DNA of 64,000 nt from Brevundimonas sp. (GCF_030682035.1 NZ_JAUXQZ010000046.1:1-64000), one strand, 5' to 3'; positions 45,398 through 56,003 are shown, counted from the first letter of the stretch. The notes: generated by a model from the letters alone, not told the origin. Made by a program: numbers and translations.

Positions 45398-45913
45398 ATG
45401 GTGCTGGTTCGCGGCGCGACGGTCGCCCTGATCACCTCGTGCGTTCTGCTGGGCAGCTGTTCCGCCAACCGCCCGTTCGGCCCGACGGTGGGCGAGGTCT
45501 TCAGCGGAGCCGGCGGCGCGCGGGCCGCAGCCGACGCCCAGACGGGTATCGGCGTCAATGCCTATCTGTGGCGCGCCACCCTGGACACGCTGAGCTTCAT
45601 GCCGCTGGCCAACGCCGATCCCTGGGGCGGCGTCATCAACTACAGCTGGTACATCGATCCCCAGACCCCGAACGAGCGCTTCAAGGCGACCGTGTTCATC
45701 CTCGACCGCCGCCTTCGCGCCGACGCGCTGAACGTCAGCATCACCAAACAGGTTCTGCGCCCCGGCTGCACGCCCAATCCGGCCGACGCCGACACGGAAG
45801 TGGACACCGCCGGGTGCTGGACCGGCGCCCGGGTCGCGGCCCAGACCGAAACCGATCTGGAAAACGCCATCCTGACCAAGGCGCGCCAGCTCAACCTTTC
45901 AAACGCCGGCTGA
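45398..45913 (+). CDS. DUF3576 domain lipoprotein
   Basis: 171 residues. The lipobox-ended signal VALITSCVLLGSCSANRPFG gives a lipid-modified Cys. The DUF3576 core is GVNAYLWRATLDTLSFMPL, NADPWGGVINYSWYIDP and NERFKATVFILDRRLRADAL. Two more cysteines (PGCTPNP, AGCWTG) fall in a Caulobacterales-type insertion and could pair. Function unknown. It lies 64 bases upstream of leuS, perhaps the head of the leuS-lptE-holA operon; a DUF3576-leuS-lptE-holA order is common in alphaproteobacteria. Confidence 0.9.
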   Translation: MVLVRGATVALITSCVLLGSCSANRPFGPTVGEVFSGAGGARAAADAQTGIGVNAYLWRATLDTLSFMPLANADPWGGVINYSWYIDPQTPNERFKATVFILDRRLRADALNVSITKQVLRPGCTPNPADADTEVDTAGCWTGARVAAQTETDLENAILTKARQLNLSNAG

Positions 45914-45977
45914 TCGCCCTCCCCATCGACTAGCCTCCGTCGGGCCTGTTCCTGAAGGAGCAGCCTGAAAGACTCCC

Positions 45978-48533
45978 GTGGCCAAGACCCCGGTTCGCTA
46001 CGAACCCAAGACCGCCGAACCCCGGCAGCAGGCCCGCTGGGCGGCCGCCGACGCCTTCCGCATGCCGACCCAGGGCACGGGACGGCCGAAATACTATGTG
46101 CTGGAGATGTTCCCCTATCCGTCGGGGGCCATCCACATGGGCCACGCCCGCAACTACGTCATGGGCGACGTGGTGGCGCGCTCGAAGCGGGCCCAGGGGT
46201 TCGACGTCCTGCACCCGATGGGCTGGGACGCCTTCGGCCTGCCCGCCGAGAACGCGGCCATCGAGCGCGGCGTCCATCCCGGCGACTGGACCTGGTCCAA
46301 CATCGCCGCCATGCGCGAGCAGCTGAAACTGCTGGGCCTGTCGCTGGACTGGTCGCGCGAGTTCGCCACCTGCGACCCGGCCTACTACGGCAAACAGCAG
46401 GCCTGGTTCCTGGAGCTGTTCAGGCGCGGCCTCGTCTATCGCAAGGACTCGGTGGTCAACTGGGATCCGGTCGACAACACTGTCCTGGCCAATGAGCAGG
46501 TCGTCGACGGCCGCGGCTGGCGCTCGGGCGCCGTGGTCGAGAAGCGCAAGCTGAACCAGTGGTTCCTGCGCATCACCGACTATGCCGACGACCTGATCGA
46601 AGGTCTGAAGGAGCTGGAAGGCCGCTGGCCCGACAAGGTCCGGCTGAGGCAGGAGAACTGGATCGGCCGGTCGAAGGGCCTGCAGATGACCTGGGCCTGG
46701 GCCGGAGACGCGCCCGCCGCCGCGCCCGATGGACTGGAGATCTACACCACCCGGCCCGACACCCTGTTCGGCGGCAGCTTCATGGGCGTGGCGCCCGACC
46801 ATCCGATCGCGCGCGCCCTGGCGGAAACCAATGCGGACGCCGCGGCCTTCGTCGCAGAATGCCGAAAGGGCGGCTCGACCCAGGCCGAGATCGAACAGGC
46901 CGAGAAAATTGGCTTCGACACCGGCCTGAAGGTCCTCCATCCATTCGACGGGCGCGAGGTCTCCGTCTGGATCGCCAACTTCATCCTGTCGGAATACGGC
47001 ACGGGCGCGATCTTCGGCTGCCCTGCCCATGACCAGCGCGATCTCGACTTCGCCCTCAAATACCGCCTGCCGGTCGTCCCGGTCGTGAGACCGGACGACT
47101 CCGGCGACGACTTCAACGTAGAAACAGAAGCTTATGTCGGCCCGGGACGCCTGTTCAACTCCGACTTCCTGAACGGGCTCGAGATCGAGGCCGCCAAGGC
47201 CGAGGCCATCCGCCGGATCGAGGCGGCGGGCGCGGGCCAGGGGGCGACCATCTATCGCCTTCGCGACTGGGGCGTCAGCCGCCAGCGGTATTGGGGATGT
47301 CCCATCCCTGTGATCCATTGCGCGAGATGCGGCCCCGTGGGCGTTCCGGCTGACCAGCTGCCTGTCGAGCTGCCGAAGGACGTCACATTCGATACGCCCG
47401 GCAATCCGCTCGATCGCCACCCGACGTGGAAGCACGTCGCCTGCCCGTCGTGCGGCGGCGAAGCGGTGCGAGAGACCGACACCCTCGACACCTTCGTCGA
47501 CTCCAGCTGGTATTTCGCCCGCTTCACCGACCCCACGGCGACCGACCCCATCTCCAAGGCCGCCGCCGACAAATGGCTGCCGGTTGACCAGTATATCGGC
47601 GGGGTTGAGCACGCGGTCCTGCACCTGCTGTATGCCCGCTTTATATCCCGGGCTCTCAGCGACGCTGGCCTGATGTCGGTGCGCGAGCCGTTCGCCGGCC
47701 TGTTCACGCAAGGGATGGTCGTCCACGAGACTTACAAATCCCGCAACGGCAATTGGCTGCTGCCCAACGAGGTCGAGAAGCGCGACGGCGCCTGGGTCGA
47801 TATAGAACTGGGACAGCCCGTCGAGGTCGGGGCCATCGAAAAGATGTCCAAATCCAGGAAGAACGTCGTCGCCCCGCAGGAAATCGTCGACACCTATGGC
47901 GTCGATGCCGGCCGACTGTTCGTCCTCAGCGACAGCCCGCCCGAGCGGGATGTGCAATGGACGCCCGGCGGCGTCGAGGGCGCGGCCCGCTTCGTCCAGC
48001 GCGTCTGGACCGAGGTCGACGGCTTCGACGCCGGCGCGCCCGCCCACGAATCTGACGCCTCGCTGGTGCGCGAGACCCACAAGGCCGTCAAGGCTGTATC
48101 CGAGGGCGTCAGCGGCTTCCGCTTCAACTCGGCCATCGCCAAACTCTACGCCTTTGTCGCCGTCGTGCGCGATCACGGGAGGGCCGGCGGCCAGGCGCGG
48201 CGCGGGGCCCTGTCGGCCCTGGTCCGGCTGGTCGCCCCCTTCACCCCCCACCTGGCCGAGGAGTGCTGGACGCGGCTCGGTGAAGAGGGGATGGTGCTGG
48301 ACGCGCCTTGGCCGGAATTCGATCCGGCGCTGGCGGCCGACGACGAGGTCACCCTGCCCATCCAGGTCAACGGCAAGCGTCGCGGCGAAATCCGCGTCGC
48401 CCGGGGGCTGGAGCCGGCGGAGGTCGAGGCCATCGTCATGGCCGACCGCGACGTCCAGGCGCGGCTGGAGGGTCAGACGGTGAGGAAGATCGTGGTGGTC
48501 AAGGATCGCATCGTCAATCTGGTGGTCGGCTGA
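45978..48533 (+). CDS. leuS: Leucine--tRNA ligase
   Basis: Class Ia synthetase of 851 residues with a GTG start. The HIGH motif is [13 protein letters not shown] (HMGH at 53-56), the editing domain has [19 protein letters not shown] and the conserved Asp region [16 protein letters not shown], and KMSKS is at 622-626 ([11 protein letters not shown]). The C-terminal anticodon-binding and LeuRS-specific domains end in [16 protein letters not shown]. Its stop overlaps the lptE ATG by one base (TGATG). Confidence 0.97.
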   Translation: MAKTPVRYEPKTAEPRQQARWAAADAFRMPTQGTGRPKYYVLEMFPYPSGAIHMGHARNYVMGDVVARSKRAQGFDVLHPMGWDAFGLPAENAAIERGVHPGDWTWSNIAAMREQLKLLGLSLDWSREFATCDPAYYGKQQAWFLELFRRGLVYRKDSVVNWDPVDNTVLANEQVVDGRGWRSGAVVEKRKLNQWFLRITDYADDLIEGLKELEGRWPDKVRLRQENWIGRSKGLQMTWAWAGDAPAAAPDGLEIYTTRPDTLFGGSFMGVAPDHPIARALAETNADAAAFVAECRKGGSTQAEIEQAEKIGFDTGLKVLHPFDGREVSVWIANFILSEYGTGAIFGCPAHDQRDLDFALKYRLPVVPVVRPDDSGDDFNVETEAYVGPGRLFNSDFLNGLEIEAAKAEAIRRIEAAGAGQGATIYRLRDWGVSRQRYWGCPIPVIHCARCGPVGVPADQLPVELPKDVTFDTPGNPLDRHPTWKHVACPSCGGEAVRETDTLDTFVDSSWYFARFTDPTATDPISKAAADKWLPVDQYIGGVEHAVLHLLYARFISRALSDAGLMSVREPFAGLFTQGMVVHETYKSRNGNWLLPNEVEKRDGAWVDIELGQPVEVGAIEKMSKSRKNVVAPQEIVDTYGVDAGRLFVLSDSPPERDVQWTPGGVEGAARFVQRVWTEVDGFDAGAPAHESDASLVRETHKAVKAVSEGVSGFRFNSAIAKLYAFVAVVRDHGRAGGQARRGALSALVRLVAPFTPHLAEECWTRLGEEGMVLDAPWPEFDPALAADDEVTLPIQVNGKRRGEIRVARGLEPAEVEAIVMADRDVQARLEGQTVRKIVVVKDRIVNLVVG

Positions 48534-49012
48534 TGCGCCGCCTCGCGATAAGTTTTGTCGCGATTGTGGGACTTTCCGGCTGCGGCTTCACGCCCTTGTA
48601 CGGCGAGACCGCTGTCGGCTCGTCCTTGTCGCGTATCGTCGTCACCACCCAGGACGATCGCCTCGGCTACCGGGTGCGCGAACAGCTCGAGGACGCCCTC
48701 GGTCGCGACGGCGCCCAGGCCCCGCTATGGCGGCTGGAGACAGGGCTGGAACAGTCGCGACGCCCGCTGGGCCGACGCATTGACGACACCGCGACCCGCT
48801 ATGAGCTGACCGTCCGCGGAGCCTGGACCCTGACCCCGGTGGCCGGCGGCGAACCGATCGCCGGCGTCGAGACCGTCACCACAACATACGCCGCCGCCGA
48901 CCAGCCCTATGCCGCCATCGCCGCCCAGCAGGACGGCGAGGAACGCGCCGCCGCCGAACTGGCGCGCCTGATCCGACTGGACATCATGCGGGCGCTGTCG
49001 GCGCAGCCTTGA
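48533..49012 (+). CDS. lptE: LPS-assembly lipoprotein LptE
   Basis: 159 residues. The signal sequence ends in the lipobox GLSGCGFTPLYG, the typical LptE/RlpB N terminus, and the rest is low-conservation beta-rich sequence (YELTVRGAWTLTPVAGGEPI) with a C-terminal helix (EERAAAELARLIRLDI). LptE plugs the LptD barrel and inserts LPS in the outer membrane. The leuS-lptE-holA order supports the assignment. Confidence 0.9.
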   Translation: MRRLAISFVAIVGLSGCGFTPLYGETAVGSSLSRIVVTTQDDRLGYRVREQLEDALGRDGAQAPLWRLETGLEQSRRPLGRRIDDTATRYELTVRGAWTLTPVAGGEPIAGVETVTTTYAAADQPYAAIAAQQDGEERAAAELARLIRLDIMRALSAQP

Positions 49013-49022
49013 AGGTCGCGCC

Positions 49023-50075
49023 ATGATCCTGACCAAACGGCCCGAAGTTGATCGTTTCCTGTCTTCGCCGGACCGGGGTGTTCGCGCCGCCGTCATCCAT
49101 GGCAAGGACCGGTCGGGCGTCGGCGAGCGTGCCGAAATCCTGTGCCGGGCCATCACGCCCGACTTGAACGACCCCTTCAATGTCACCCTGTTGACCGACA
49201 GCGACATCGACGGCGACGAGGGCCGTCTGGAAGAGGCCCTGACCGCGCTGAGCATGATCGGCGGTCGCCGGTTGGTGCGGGTGCGGCTGGGGTCCGAGAA
49301 GGCGTCGATCGACAAGATGCTGGCGGCGGCGCTCAAACGCCACGCCGAGGGGGCCTACAACCCCGACGCCATGCTGGTCATCGAGGCCGGGGCTCTGGGT
49401 CGGGATTCAGCCCTGCGGAAGGTGGCCGAGGCGGCGAAGGAAGCCGTCGGGATCGCCTGCTATGAGGATGAGACCGGCGACGTGGCGCGAATGACCCGTG
49501 AAGCCCTGGCCGCCGACAAGGTTGGCCTGACCGGCGACGCGCTCGACCGGTTCGTCAGCCGCCTGCCTCGGGAACGCGGGCTGATGCGGCAGGAAGTTGA
49601 ACGGCTCGCCCTCTACATCGGCCCGGGCTCCGGCAAGACTATCGATGTGGAAGAGCTGGAGCGGCATCTGGGGGTCGAGGCCGACGCCTCGCTTCAGGAC
49701 GCCGCGCTACAGGCCTTCGGCGGACGCCCCGCTCCGGCCCAGTCAGGTCTACGCCGCGCCCTCGCCGAGGGGGAATCGCCCGTCATGGCCGTGAGACAGG
49801 CCTCGATCCACCTCGGCAAGCTGCGCCGGATCAATGTGCTTCAGGCCAACGGCGCCGGCTCCAAGGAGGCGGCCAAGGCAGCGGGCGTGTTCTGGAAGCA
49901 GGAGGCCGAAATGCTGCGTCAGGCCCGCAGCTGGCGACTCGAAGACCTCGACCGGGTGCTGGACAGCGTCAACACGGCGGATGTGGCGACCAAGACGACC
50001 GGCTCCCCGGACCAGCTGATCGCCGAAAGGCTGTTGCTTGAGATTTCGGCCCGAGCCCGACGGCTGGGGCTGTAG
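49023..50075 (+). CDS. holA: DNA polymerase III subunit delta
   Basis: Clamp-loader delta subunit of 350 residues. The N-terminal AAA-like region has RAAVIHGKDRSGVGERAEIL without an ATPase Walker lysine, as in delta, then SMIGGRRLVRVR and an AYNPDAMLVIEAGALGRDSA strand. The third domain ends with LRRINVLQANGAGSKEAAKA, LRQARSWRLEDLDRVLDSV and ERLLLEISARARR. It is the last gene of the leuS operon and converges on a small ORF near parB. Confidence 0.93.
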   Translation: MILTKRPEVDRFLSSPDRGVRAAVIHGKDRSGVGERAEILCRAITPDLNDPFNVTLLTDSDIDGDEGRLEEALTALSMIGGRRLVRVRLGSEKASIDKMLAAALKRHAEGAYNPDAMLVIEAGALGRDSALRKVAEAAKEAVGIACYEDETGDVARMTREALAADKVGLTGDALDRFVSRLPRERGLMRQEVERLALYIGPGSGKTIDVEELERHLGVEADASLQDAALQAFGGRPAPAQSGLRRALAEGESPVMAVRQASIHLGKLRRINVLQANGAGSKEAAKAAGVFWKQEAEMLRQARSWRLEDLDRVLDSVNTADVATKTTGSPDQLIAERLLLEISARARRLGL

Positions 50076-50081
50076 ACGGCC

Positions 50082-50267
50082 TCAGCCCCGCTTCGAGGCC
50101 TTACGGAAGGCGGGCTTGGCGAGAGCGGCGCTGCGCGCCTGCTGGGCCTTCTCCTCGGCCCTCGCAGAGCCCTGAAGGCCGCCGTACGAGGGGCCGCCGC
50201 CCGCCTTCTTGGCGGCGAGGGCGCGTTTCATGGCTTCAGCAGTCGGGTTGGATGGCTTGTCGGTCAT
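50082..50267 (-). CDS. Small basic alanine/lysine-rich protein
   Basis: 61 residues, unrecognised. It is very basic and Ala-rich, MTDKPSNPTAEAMKRALAAK then GGGPSYGGLQGSARAEEKAQ, ending AKPAFRKASKRG. It sits 25 bases downstream of parB on the same strand, so it may be on the parA-parB transcript. A nucleic-acid-binding or ribosome-associated role would suit the composition but is speculative. Confidence 0.6.
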   Translation of the reverse strand: MTDKPSNPTAEAMKRALAAKKAGGGPSYGGLQGSARAEEKAQQARSAALAKPAFRKASKRG

Positions 50268-50292
50268 GCGCTCAGCCTAGCACGGACCGTCT

Positions 50293-51180
50293 TCAGCCGC
50301 GCATCAATCGGCGGCAGAGGTCGTCGAGCTGCTCGAGTGTGCCGTAGCGGATGGTCAGCTCGCCCTTGCCGCCCCGATCCGTCAGCTGGACTTTGAGGCC
50401 CAGGGCGTCGGCCAGATCCTGCTCCAGGGCGGCGACATCGGCGGCGCCCTCGCCGGCCATGGTCGGCGCGCCCGGCCGACGGCCCTTCGGACCTTCGGCA
50501 GCCCGTCGCGCGAGCGCCTCGGCCTGACGGACGTTCAGCCCCTCGGCCACGATCTGGTCGGCCAGGGCGGCGGGTTGGGGCGCCGTGATCAAGGCGCGGG
50601 CATGGCCGGCGCTGAGCTTGCCGGTGCGGACGTGGTGCAGCACCTCTTCGGGCAGCTGCAGCAGGCGCAGGGTGTTGGCCACATGGCTTCGGCTCTTGCC
50701 GACCACGCCGGCGACGGCATCCTGGGTTCGGCCGAACCGCTCCATCAACATGCGATAGGCGTCAGCTTCTTCCAGCGGGTTCAGGTCGGTGCGCTGGACG
50801 TTCTCTATGATGGCGACCTCAAACACGGCGACGTCGTCCATCTCCTTGACGATGATCGGCGCCTCGGTCAGCCGGGCCAGCTGGGCCGCTCTCCAGCGAC
50901 GCTCGCCGGCGATGATCTGCCAGACGCCATCCTCCTTCGGATGGGACCGGACCAGGATGGGCTGGAGCACGCCCTTGTCCCGGATCGAGGCGGCCAGCTC
51001 CTCCAGGTCGTCGCGGTCGAAGATCTTGCGCGGCTGATCCGGATTGGGCTTGAGGCTCTCGATCGGGGCCATGCGCACGCCGACGGGCGCGGGGGCGCCG
51101 TCGACCGGCGCGCTTTCAGCCACCTGTTCTCCGAGAAGGGCGGATAGGCCGCGACCGAGGCCGCGCTGACGTTCGCTCAA
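50293..51180 (-). CDS. parB: Chromosome-partitioning protein ParB
   Basis: A 295-residue parS-binding CTPase. The N-terminal ParA-interaction stretch ERQRGLGRGLSALLG is followed by the ParB/Srx region LKPNPDQPRKIFDRDDLEEL and the arginine-patch motif GERRWRAAQLARLT that binds CTP. The helix-turn-helix is RFGRTQDAVAGVVGKSRSHV. The C-terminal dimer domain has DDLCRRLM. Cognate parS sites are at 51842, 53182 and 56386. Confidence 0.96.
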   Translation of the reverse strand: MSERQRGLGRGLSALLGEQVAESAPVDGAPAPVGVRMAPIESLKPNPDQPRKIFDRDDLEELAASIRDKGVLQPILVRSHPKEDGVWQIIAGERRWRAAQLARLTEAPIIVKEMDDVAVFEVAIIENVQRTDLNPLEEADAYRMLMERFGRTQDAVAGVVGKSRSHVANTLRLLQLPEEVLHHVRTGKLSAGHARALITAPQPAALADQIVAEGLNVRQAEALARRAAEGPKGRRPGAPTMAGEGAADVAALEQDLADALGLKVQLTDRGGKGELTIRYGTLEQLDDLCRRLMRG

Positions 51181-51208
51181 CTGATTGATTCCGTTCTTCT
51201 GTTCGTTC

Positions 51209-52021
51209 TCATGCAGCCTGAAGCCGACGGGATTTTTCGCGCGCCACCACCTCGCGGGCGAGGCGCAAATAAGCCTGGCTGCCGGCGCATTTCAGGTCGT
51301 AGATCAGGGCTGGCTTTCCAAACGACGGGGCCTCGGCCACGCGGACGTTGCGGGGAATAACCGCCTCATAGACCTTGTCGCCGAAATGGTTGCGCACATC
51401 GGCGGCGACCTGTCCCGACAGGGTGCTTCGCCGGTCATACATGGTCAGCACCAGGCCCTGGATCTCCAACGTCGGGTTGAGACTCTGGCGTACCATCTCG
51501 ATCGTCTTCATCAACTGGGTCAGGCCTTCAAGGGCGAAGAACTCGCACTGTAGCGGCACCAGAACGGCGTCCGCTGCGGCCATGGCGTTGAGCGTCAACA
51601 GGTTGAGCGACGGCGGGCAGTCTATCAGCACATAGTCATACCGGGTCTGACCCTCGGTCCCTTGCTCCTGTAACGCGTCGCGCAGGCGGAAGGAGCGGCG
51701 ATCGGCCTGGCTAAGCTCGATTTCGACCCCCGACATGTCGGCGTCGGCGGGCAGGATATCCAGCCCCGGCACTGCGGTCGGCACGGCCGACTCATCGACC
51801 GAACGCCCGTCTACAATGACGTCATAGATGGTCACCCGCCGTGTTTCACGTGGAACACCCAGACCGGTGGACGCATTGCCCTGCGGGTCCATGTCGACGA
51901 TCAGCACCTTTTCGCCGATCGCGGCCAGGGCCGTGCCGAGGTTGATCGCCGTGGTGGTCTTGCCCACCCCGCCCTTCTGATTCGAAACCGCGAGGACGCG
52001 AGTCTTACCGGTGTTGAACAC
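51209..52021 (-). CDS. parA: Chromosome-partitioning ATPase ParA
   Basis: A 270-residue Walker-type ATPase that forms the gradient pulling ParB-parS. The deviant Walker A is NQKGGVGKTTTAINL (K16 and K21), Walker A' DMDPQGNASTGLG and DCPPSLNLLTLNAM follow. The GTG start at 52021 leaves a 17-base overlap with rsmG. A parS variant (51842-51857) is embedded in the coding region, encoding VPRET within GVPRETRRV. Confidence 0.96.
   Translation of the reverse strand: MFNTGKTRVLAVSNQKGGVGKTTTAINLGTALAAIGEKVLIVDMDPQGNASTGLGVPRETRRVTIYDVIVDGRSVDESAVPTAVPGLDILPADADMSGVEIELSQADRRSFRLRDALQEQGTEGQTRYDYVLIDCPPSLNLLTLNAMAAADAVLVPLQCEFFALEGLTQLMKTIEMVRQSLNPTLEIQGLVLTMYDRRSTLSGQVAADVRNHFGDKVYEAVIPRNVRVAEAPSFGKPALIYDLKCAGSQAYLRLAREVVAREKSRRLQAA
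51842..51857. other. parS site 1, inside parA
   Basis: TGTTTCACGTGGAACA, one base from the palindromic parS TGTTTCACGTGAAACA; its other strand reads TGTTCCACGTGAAACA, a known functional variant class in bacterial parS. It lies about 9 kb from the putative origin. Confidence 0.85.
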
Positions 52022-52625
52022 GTCGGAGGCTCCGGACGGAAACGATACGGCCACGCGGATCACTGCGCGAGACGGAAAGACCGCTGTCAAACTGCCAGAC
52101 CTTGCGGGCTTCGATCAACTCAGCCTCGGCCTTTTCCCCCTTGAGAAACAGCCCCTGTGCGCCCCGCTGTAGATATGGCTGTGCATAGCCGAGCAGTCGG
52201 TCCATCGGGGCGAGGGCGCGGGCCGTGACGACATCCACCTTGATCTTCTGCTCCTCCGCCCGGCCATTGATCACCGTGGCCCGCAGCGACAGGCCGTCCA
52301 CCGCCTCCTGAAGGAAGCGACAGCGCTTGCCGAGGCTGTCGATCAGCCAGACATGGCTGTCGGCCTGGTGTTTCATCAGAATGGCCAGCACCAGGCCGGG
52401 GAAACCGGCCCCCGCCCCGAGATCGGCCCAGATCTTTGCATTGGGCGCGATCTCCAACAGCTGGGCGGAATCGAAGACGTGGCGGTTCCACACGTCAGGC
52501 AGGCTGTCCGGCCCGACGAGGTTCATCACCGCATTGGCCGCGGTGAGTTGCTCAATAAGCGTCCCGAGATCGGCCATTTGCGCCGGGGTGGCGCCGCGCA
52601 GGGTCTGAAAATCGGATGGTGTCAT
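52005..52625 (-). CDS. rsmG: 16S rRNA (guanine-527-N7)-methyltransferase RsmG
   Basis: 206 residues, GidB family. N-terminal LIEQLTAANAVMNLVGPDSL, the SAM motif ADLGAGAGFPGLVLAILM, and DSLGKRCRFLQEAVDGLSL then VVTARALAPMDRLLGYAQP are characteristic. Modifies G527 of 16S rRNA. The gene order mnmG-rsmG-parA-parB is the classical gidA-gidB-par cluster. It overlaps parA by 17 bases. Confidence 0.95.
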   Translation of the reverse strand: MTPSDFQTLRGATPAQMADLGTLIEQLTAANAVMNLVGPDSLPDVWNRHVFDSAQLLEIAPNAKIWADLGAGAGFPGLVLAILMKHQADSHVWLIDSLGKRCRFLQEAVDGLSLRATVINGRAEEQKIKVDVVTARALAPMDRLLGYAQPYLQRGAQGLFLKGEKAEAELIEARKVWQFDSGLSVSRSDPRGRIVSVRSLRRVQHR

Positions 52626-52635
52626 GCGACGACGT

Positions 52636-52748
52636 CTCCTCCCCCTCGTGGGGGAGGGGGACCGTCGGAAGGACGGTGGAGGGGGCTATCCCCCTCCGTC
52701 ACGCCGAAAGCGCGGCGCGCCACCTCCCCCATGAGGGGGAGGAGACCT
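52636..52748. repeat. GC-rich palindromic intergenic repeat, copy 2
   Basis: Between rsmG and mnmG lies a symmetrical block with arms ctcctccccctcgtggggg and cccatgagggggaggag. A middle part gtcacgccg...cgcggcgcgccacctc recurs in reverse orientation in copy 3 upstream of mnmE (56004-56141). It is noncoding and fills most of the gap between the two genes. Confidence 0.85.
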
Positions 52749-52761
52749 GAGAGCGATCCCT

Positions 52762-54618
52762 TCACGCCGGAACCTTCGTCTTCTTCACATGCGACAGCAG
52801 GGCCGTCAGGGCGCCCGGGGTCATGCCCTCGATGCGGCTGGCTTGGCCGAGGGTGCGGGGCTGGACCAGGGTCAGCTTCTCGCGGGCCTCGTTCGAGAGG
52901 CTGCCGATGGCGGCGTAGTCAAGGTCGACCGGCAGGGCCAGGGCCTCCTCGCGGCGCAGAGCCTCGGCGTCGGAGGCCTGGCGGTCCAGATAACCGGCAT
53001 AGCCCGCATCGATCTCGACCTGTTCGCGAACCTGACGCGACCAGCCGGCGATTTCGGCTCGAACGTCCGAAAAGGTCTCCAGCGTCACGCCGGGAAAGGC
53101 CAGCAGGTCCCGGATCGAGCGGCGCTGGCCGTCGGCGTTGACGTGGATTCCGAGCGCCGCGGCTTCCTTGGGCGTAAAGACCGTTTCACGTGAAACAGCG
53201 GCGGCTTCGGCCAGCTGCGCTGCCTTGGCGCCGAAGGCCGCAGCTCGCGCCGGAGAGACGATCCCGGCCTCAATGGCCAAGGGGGTCAACCGTTGATCGG
53301 CGTTGTCTGCCCGCAGGGTCAATCTGTATTCGGCCCGGCTGGTGAACATCCGGTAGGGCTCGGTCACACCGCGGGTGACCAGATCATCAACCATGACGCC
53401 GATATAGGCCTGGTCGCGTCCGAGGATGATCGGATCACGTCCGCCCGCGGCCCGGGCGGCGTTGAGCCCGGCCAGCAATCCTTGAGCGCCCGCCTCTTCA
53501 TAGCCGGTCGTGCCGTTGATCTGGCCGGCCAGATAGAGGCCGGGCCGCTTCTTGACCTCCAGGGCCGGGGTCAGCTCGCGCGGGTCCACATAGTCATACT
53601 CGATGGCATAGCCGAAGCGGAACACCTCGACCGCTTCCAGCCCCGGAATGGTGCGCAGGAAGGCCGACTGGGTCGCGTCGGAAACCGAGGTCGAAATGCC
53701 GTTGGGATAGACGGTCGGATCGTCCAGCCCCTCGGGTTCGAGGAAAATCTGGTGCGAGCTCTTGTCGGCGAAACGCACCACCTTGTCCTCGATCGAGGGG
53801 CAGTAGCGCGGACCGCGTCCCGACAGATGGCCGCCATAGACGGCGCTGTCGCCGAGGTTTTCGGCGATGATCCGGTGGGTGGCCTCGGTCGTCTGGGTCA
53901 CGCCGCAGGCAATCTGGGGAATGTCGATCCGATCGGTGAGGAAGCTGAACGGAACAGGCTCGTCGTCAGCCGCCTGCATTTCCAGCCGGTCCCAGGCGAT
54001 GGTGCGGCCATCCAGGCGGGCGGGGGTGCCTGTCTTCAACCGCCCCATCTGCAGGCCCGCGCCGTAGAGGTCCGCGGCAAGTCCGGTGGATGGCGCCTCG
54101 CCGTGGCGGCCAGCGGGGATCCGTTGGTCCCCCTTGTGGATGACGCCGTTGAGGAAGGTTCCGGTGGTCAGGACCACAGCCCCGGCGCGTAGTTCAACGC
54201 CCTCGCCTGTTACCACACCGACAACGCGCGCGCTGTCCAGGATCAGGCTCTCGGCCGTCCCGGCCATTAGCGTCAGGTTGGGCGTCTGCGCCAGTTCGGC
54301 CTGCATCGCCTCGCGATACAGGCGGCGGTCGATCTGGCTCCGCGGCCCCTGAACCGCCGCGCCCTTGGAGCGGTTCAGCAGCCGGAACTGGATGCCCGCC
54401 GTGTCGCCGAGCCGGGCCATCAGTCCGTCCATGGCGTCGATCTCGCGCACCAGATGGCCCTTTCCCAGGCCGCCGATAGCCGGGTTGCAGGACATCTCGC
54501 CGATGGTCTCGAGCTTCTGGGTCAGAAGTACGGTCCGGGCGCCCGCGCGCGCGGATGCCGCCGCGGCCTCGCAGCCGGCGTGCCCTCCGCCAATGACGAT
54601 GACATCGAAGTTCAACAT
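52762..54618 (-). CDS. mnmG: tRNA uridine-5-carboxymethylaminomethyl synthesis protein MnmG
   Basis: A 618-residue FAD enzyme which with MnmE makes cmnm5U34 in tRNA. The N-terminal FAD motif is [38 protein letters not shown] is split over two conserved stretches with the catalytic Cys, and [13 protein letters not shown] and the late [13 protein letters not shown] region are typical. A parS-like site (53182-53197) is embedded, encoding VSRET in frame. Start at 54618 gives the usual N terminus; the frame upstream is noncoding. Confidence 0.96.
   Translation of the reverse strand: MLNFDVIVIGGGHAGCEAAAASARAGARTVLLTQKLETIGEMSCNPAIGGLGKGHLVREIDAMDGLMARLGDTAGIQFRLLNRSKGAAVQGPRSQIDRRLYREAMQAELAQTPNLTLMAGTAESLILDSARVVGVVTGEGVELRAGAVVLTTGTFLNGVIHKGDQRIPAGRHGEAPSTGLAADLYGAGLQMGRLKTGTPARLDGRTIAWDRLEMQAADDEPVPFSFLTDRIDIPQIACGVTQTTEATHRIIAENLGDSAVYGGHLSGRGPRYCPSIEDKVVRFADKSSHQIFLEPEGLDDPTVYPNGISTSVSDATQSAFLRTIPGLEAVEVFRFGYAIEYDYVDPRELTPALEVKKRPGLYLAGQINGTTGYEEAGAQGLLAGLNAARAAGGRDPIILGRDQAYIGVMVDDLVTRGVTEPYRMFTSRAEYRLTLRADNADQRLTPLAIEAGIVSPARAAAFGAKAAQLAEAAAVSRETVFTPKEAAALGIHVNADGQRRSIRDLLAFPGVTLETFSDVRAEIAGWSRQVREQVEIDAGYAGYLDRQASDAEALRREEALALPVDLDYAAIGSLSNEAREKLTLVQPRTLGQASRIEGMTPGALTALLSHVKKTKVPA
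53182..53197. other. parS-like site 2, inside mnmG
   Basis: CGTTTCACGTGAAACA, 15 of 16 bases of the parS consensus. About 7.7 kb from the putative origin. On the coding strand it encodes V-S-R-E-T in the stretch [11 protein letters not shown]. Confidence 0.85.
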
Positions 54619-54698
54619 GGGAGGCGGGACATAGGGGAAAACAGGCCCAAACGCCACCGGGGCCTGTGTTCTCCACCTGCAATGGGGAGGACACAGCG

Positions 54699-56003
54699 TT
54701 ACTTTCCGATGCAGAAGGTCGAGAAGACTTCGCCGAGGATGTCTTCGACGCCGATAGCGCCGGTGACCCGGGCAAGGGCGTCGGCTGCCCGACGGAGGTC
54801 GTCGCTGGCCATTTCGGGGGCGACGTCGAGTGCGGTTCGGCCGATCTCGACGGCCGCCAGAGCCTCGGTCAGGCGGCGACGGTGTCTCTCCCGTGTGACC
54901 GCCGGGAAATCGGCGCCGGAGAGGTCGCGCGCCAATCGGGCGGCGATCCAATCGTGGAGTGCGGATAACCCCTGCGCGGTCGCGGTGCTCACCGACAGGG
55001 TTTCAAATCCGTCCACCTTCGCGGCCGTGCCGAGATCGGCCTTGGTCAGGATCAGCAAATCGCCGGGCCGCGCAAACCCGGCAGCGTCGCCTTCCGCGTC
55101 GTCGGGAGCGCGGATCCATAGACGCAGGTCCGCCGCTTCCGCCCGGGCCCGGGCCCGGCGCACGCCCTCGGCCTCGACCATATCGTCGCTGTCGCGCAGC
55201 CCGGCTGTGTCGGAAAGCGTCACGGCATAGCCGCCGATGATCAGGTCGGCGTCCAGCACATCCCGGGTCGTCCCGGCGATCGGGGTGACGATCGCCGCCT
55301 CGCGGGCGATCAGGGCGTTGAACAGCGATGACTTACCGGCGTTGGTTTCTCCGATCAGGACGATGCGATAACCCTCGCGCACCCGTTCCCCGCGCCGGGC
55401 ATCGGTGAGAGCCGCCTTGAGGTCAGCGATCAGCACGTCGAGCACCGGGCCGGCCGTCCGGGCCAGATTGTCCGGCACCTCCTCGTCCGGGAAGTCGATC
55501 TCGGCCTCGATCAGGGCCAACGCCGTGAGCAGGTCGCGGCGGAACCCGGCGTAGGTCTGGCTCAGGGCGCCGTCGAGCTGGCCGAGCGCCTGGCTGACCT
55601 GCGCCGCGGTCTCGGCGTCGATCAGATCGGCCACAGCCTCGGCCTGGGCCAGGTCCATGCGGCCGTTCTCAAACGCCCGGCGGGTGAACTCGCCCGGATC
55701 GGCCGGCCGCAGCCCGAGCGCCAACAAAGCCTCGCTCCCCGCCTCGACCACCGCCCGGCCGCCATGCAGATGCAGTTCGGCGCAGTCTTCGCCGGTGTAT
55801 GAGTTGGGAGCGGGGAAGCGGAGCACAAGAGCCTGGTCGATGGCTCGGCCGTCATGGGCCAGGTTGCGCAGGGAGGCGGCGCGCGGCTTCAGGCCGCCGG
55901 CGCCGAGAGCGGTCAAGGCGGCATCTGTTCGGGGTCCGGACAGGCGGAGGATGGCGACGGCGCCCCGGCCCGGCGGGGTGGCGAGGGCGAAGATGGTGCT
56001 CAT
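54699..56003 (-). CDS. mnmE: tRNA modification GTPase MnmE
   Basis: 434 residues. Partner of MnmG. The folate-binding N domain starts [20 protein letters not shown] and [17 protein letters not shown]. The G domain has P-loop [22 protein letters not shown] for G3 and LTKADLG for G4. The C-terminal FCIGK signature, carrying the functional Cys, ends the protein. A ggaggag ribosome-binding site is three bases from the ATG at 56003. Confidence 0.96.
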   Translation of the reverse strand: MSTIFALATPPGRGAVAILRLSGPRTDAALTALGAGGLKPRAASLRNLAHDGRAIDQALVLRFPAPNSYTGEDCAELHLHGGRAVVEAGSEALLALGLRPADPGEFTRRAFENGRMDLAQAEAVADLIDAETAAQVSQALGQLDGALSQTYAGFRRDLLTALALIEAEIDFPDEEVPDNLARTAGPVLDVLIADLKAALTDARRGERVREGYRIVLIGETNAGKSSLFNALIAREAAIVTPIAGTTRDVLDADLIIGGYAVTLSDTAGLRDSDDMVEAEGVRRARARAEAADLRLWIRAPDDAEGDAAGFARPGDLLILTKADLGTAAKVDGFETLSVSTATAQGLSALHDWIAARLARDLSGADFPAVTRERHRRRLTEALAAVEIGRTALDVAPEMASDDLRRAADALARVTGAIGVEDILGEVFSTFCIGK

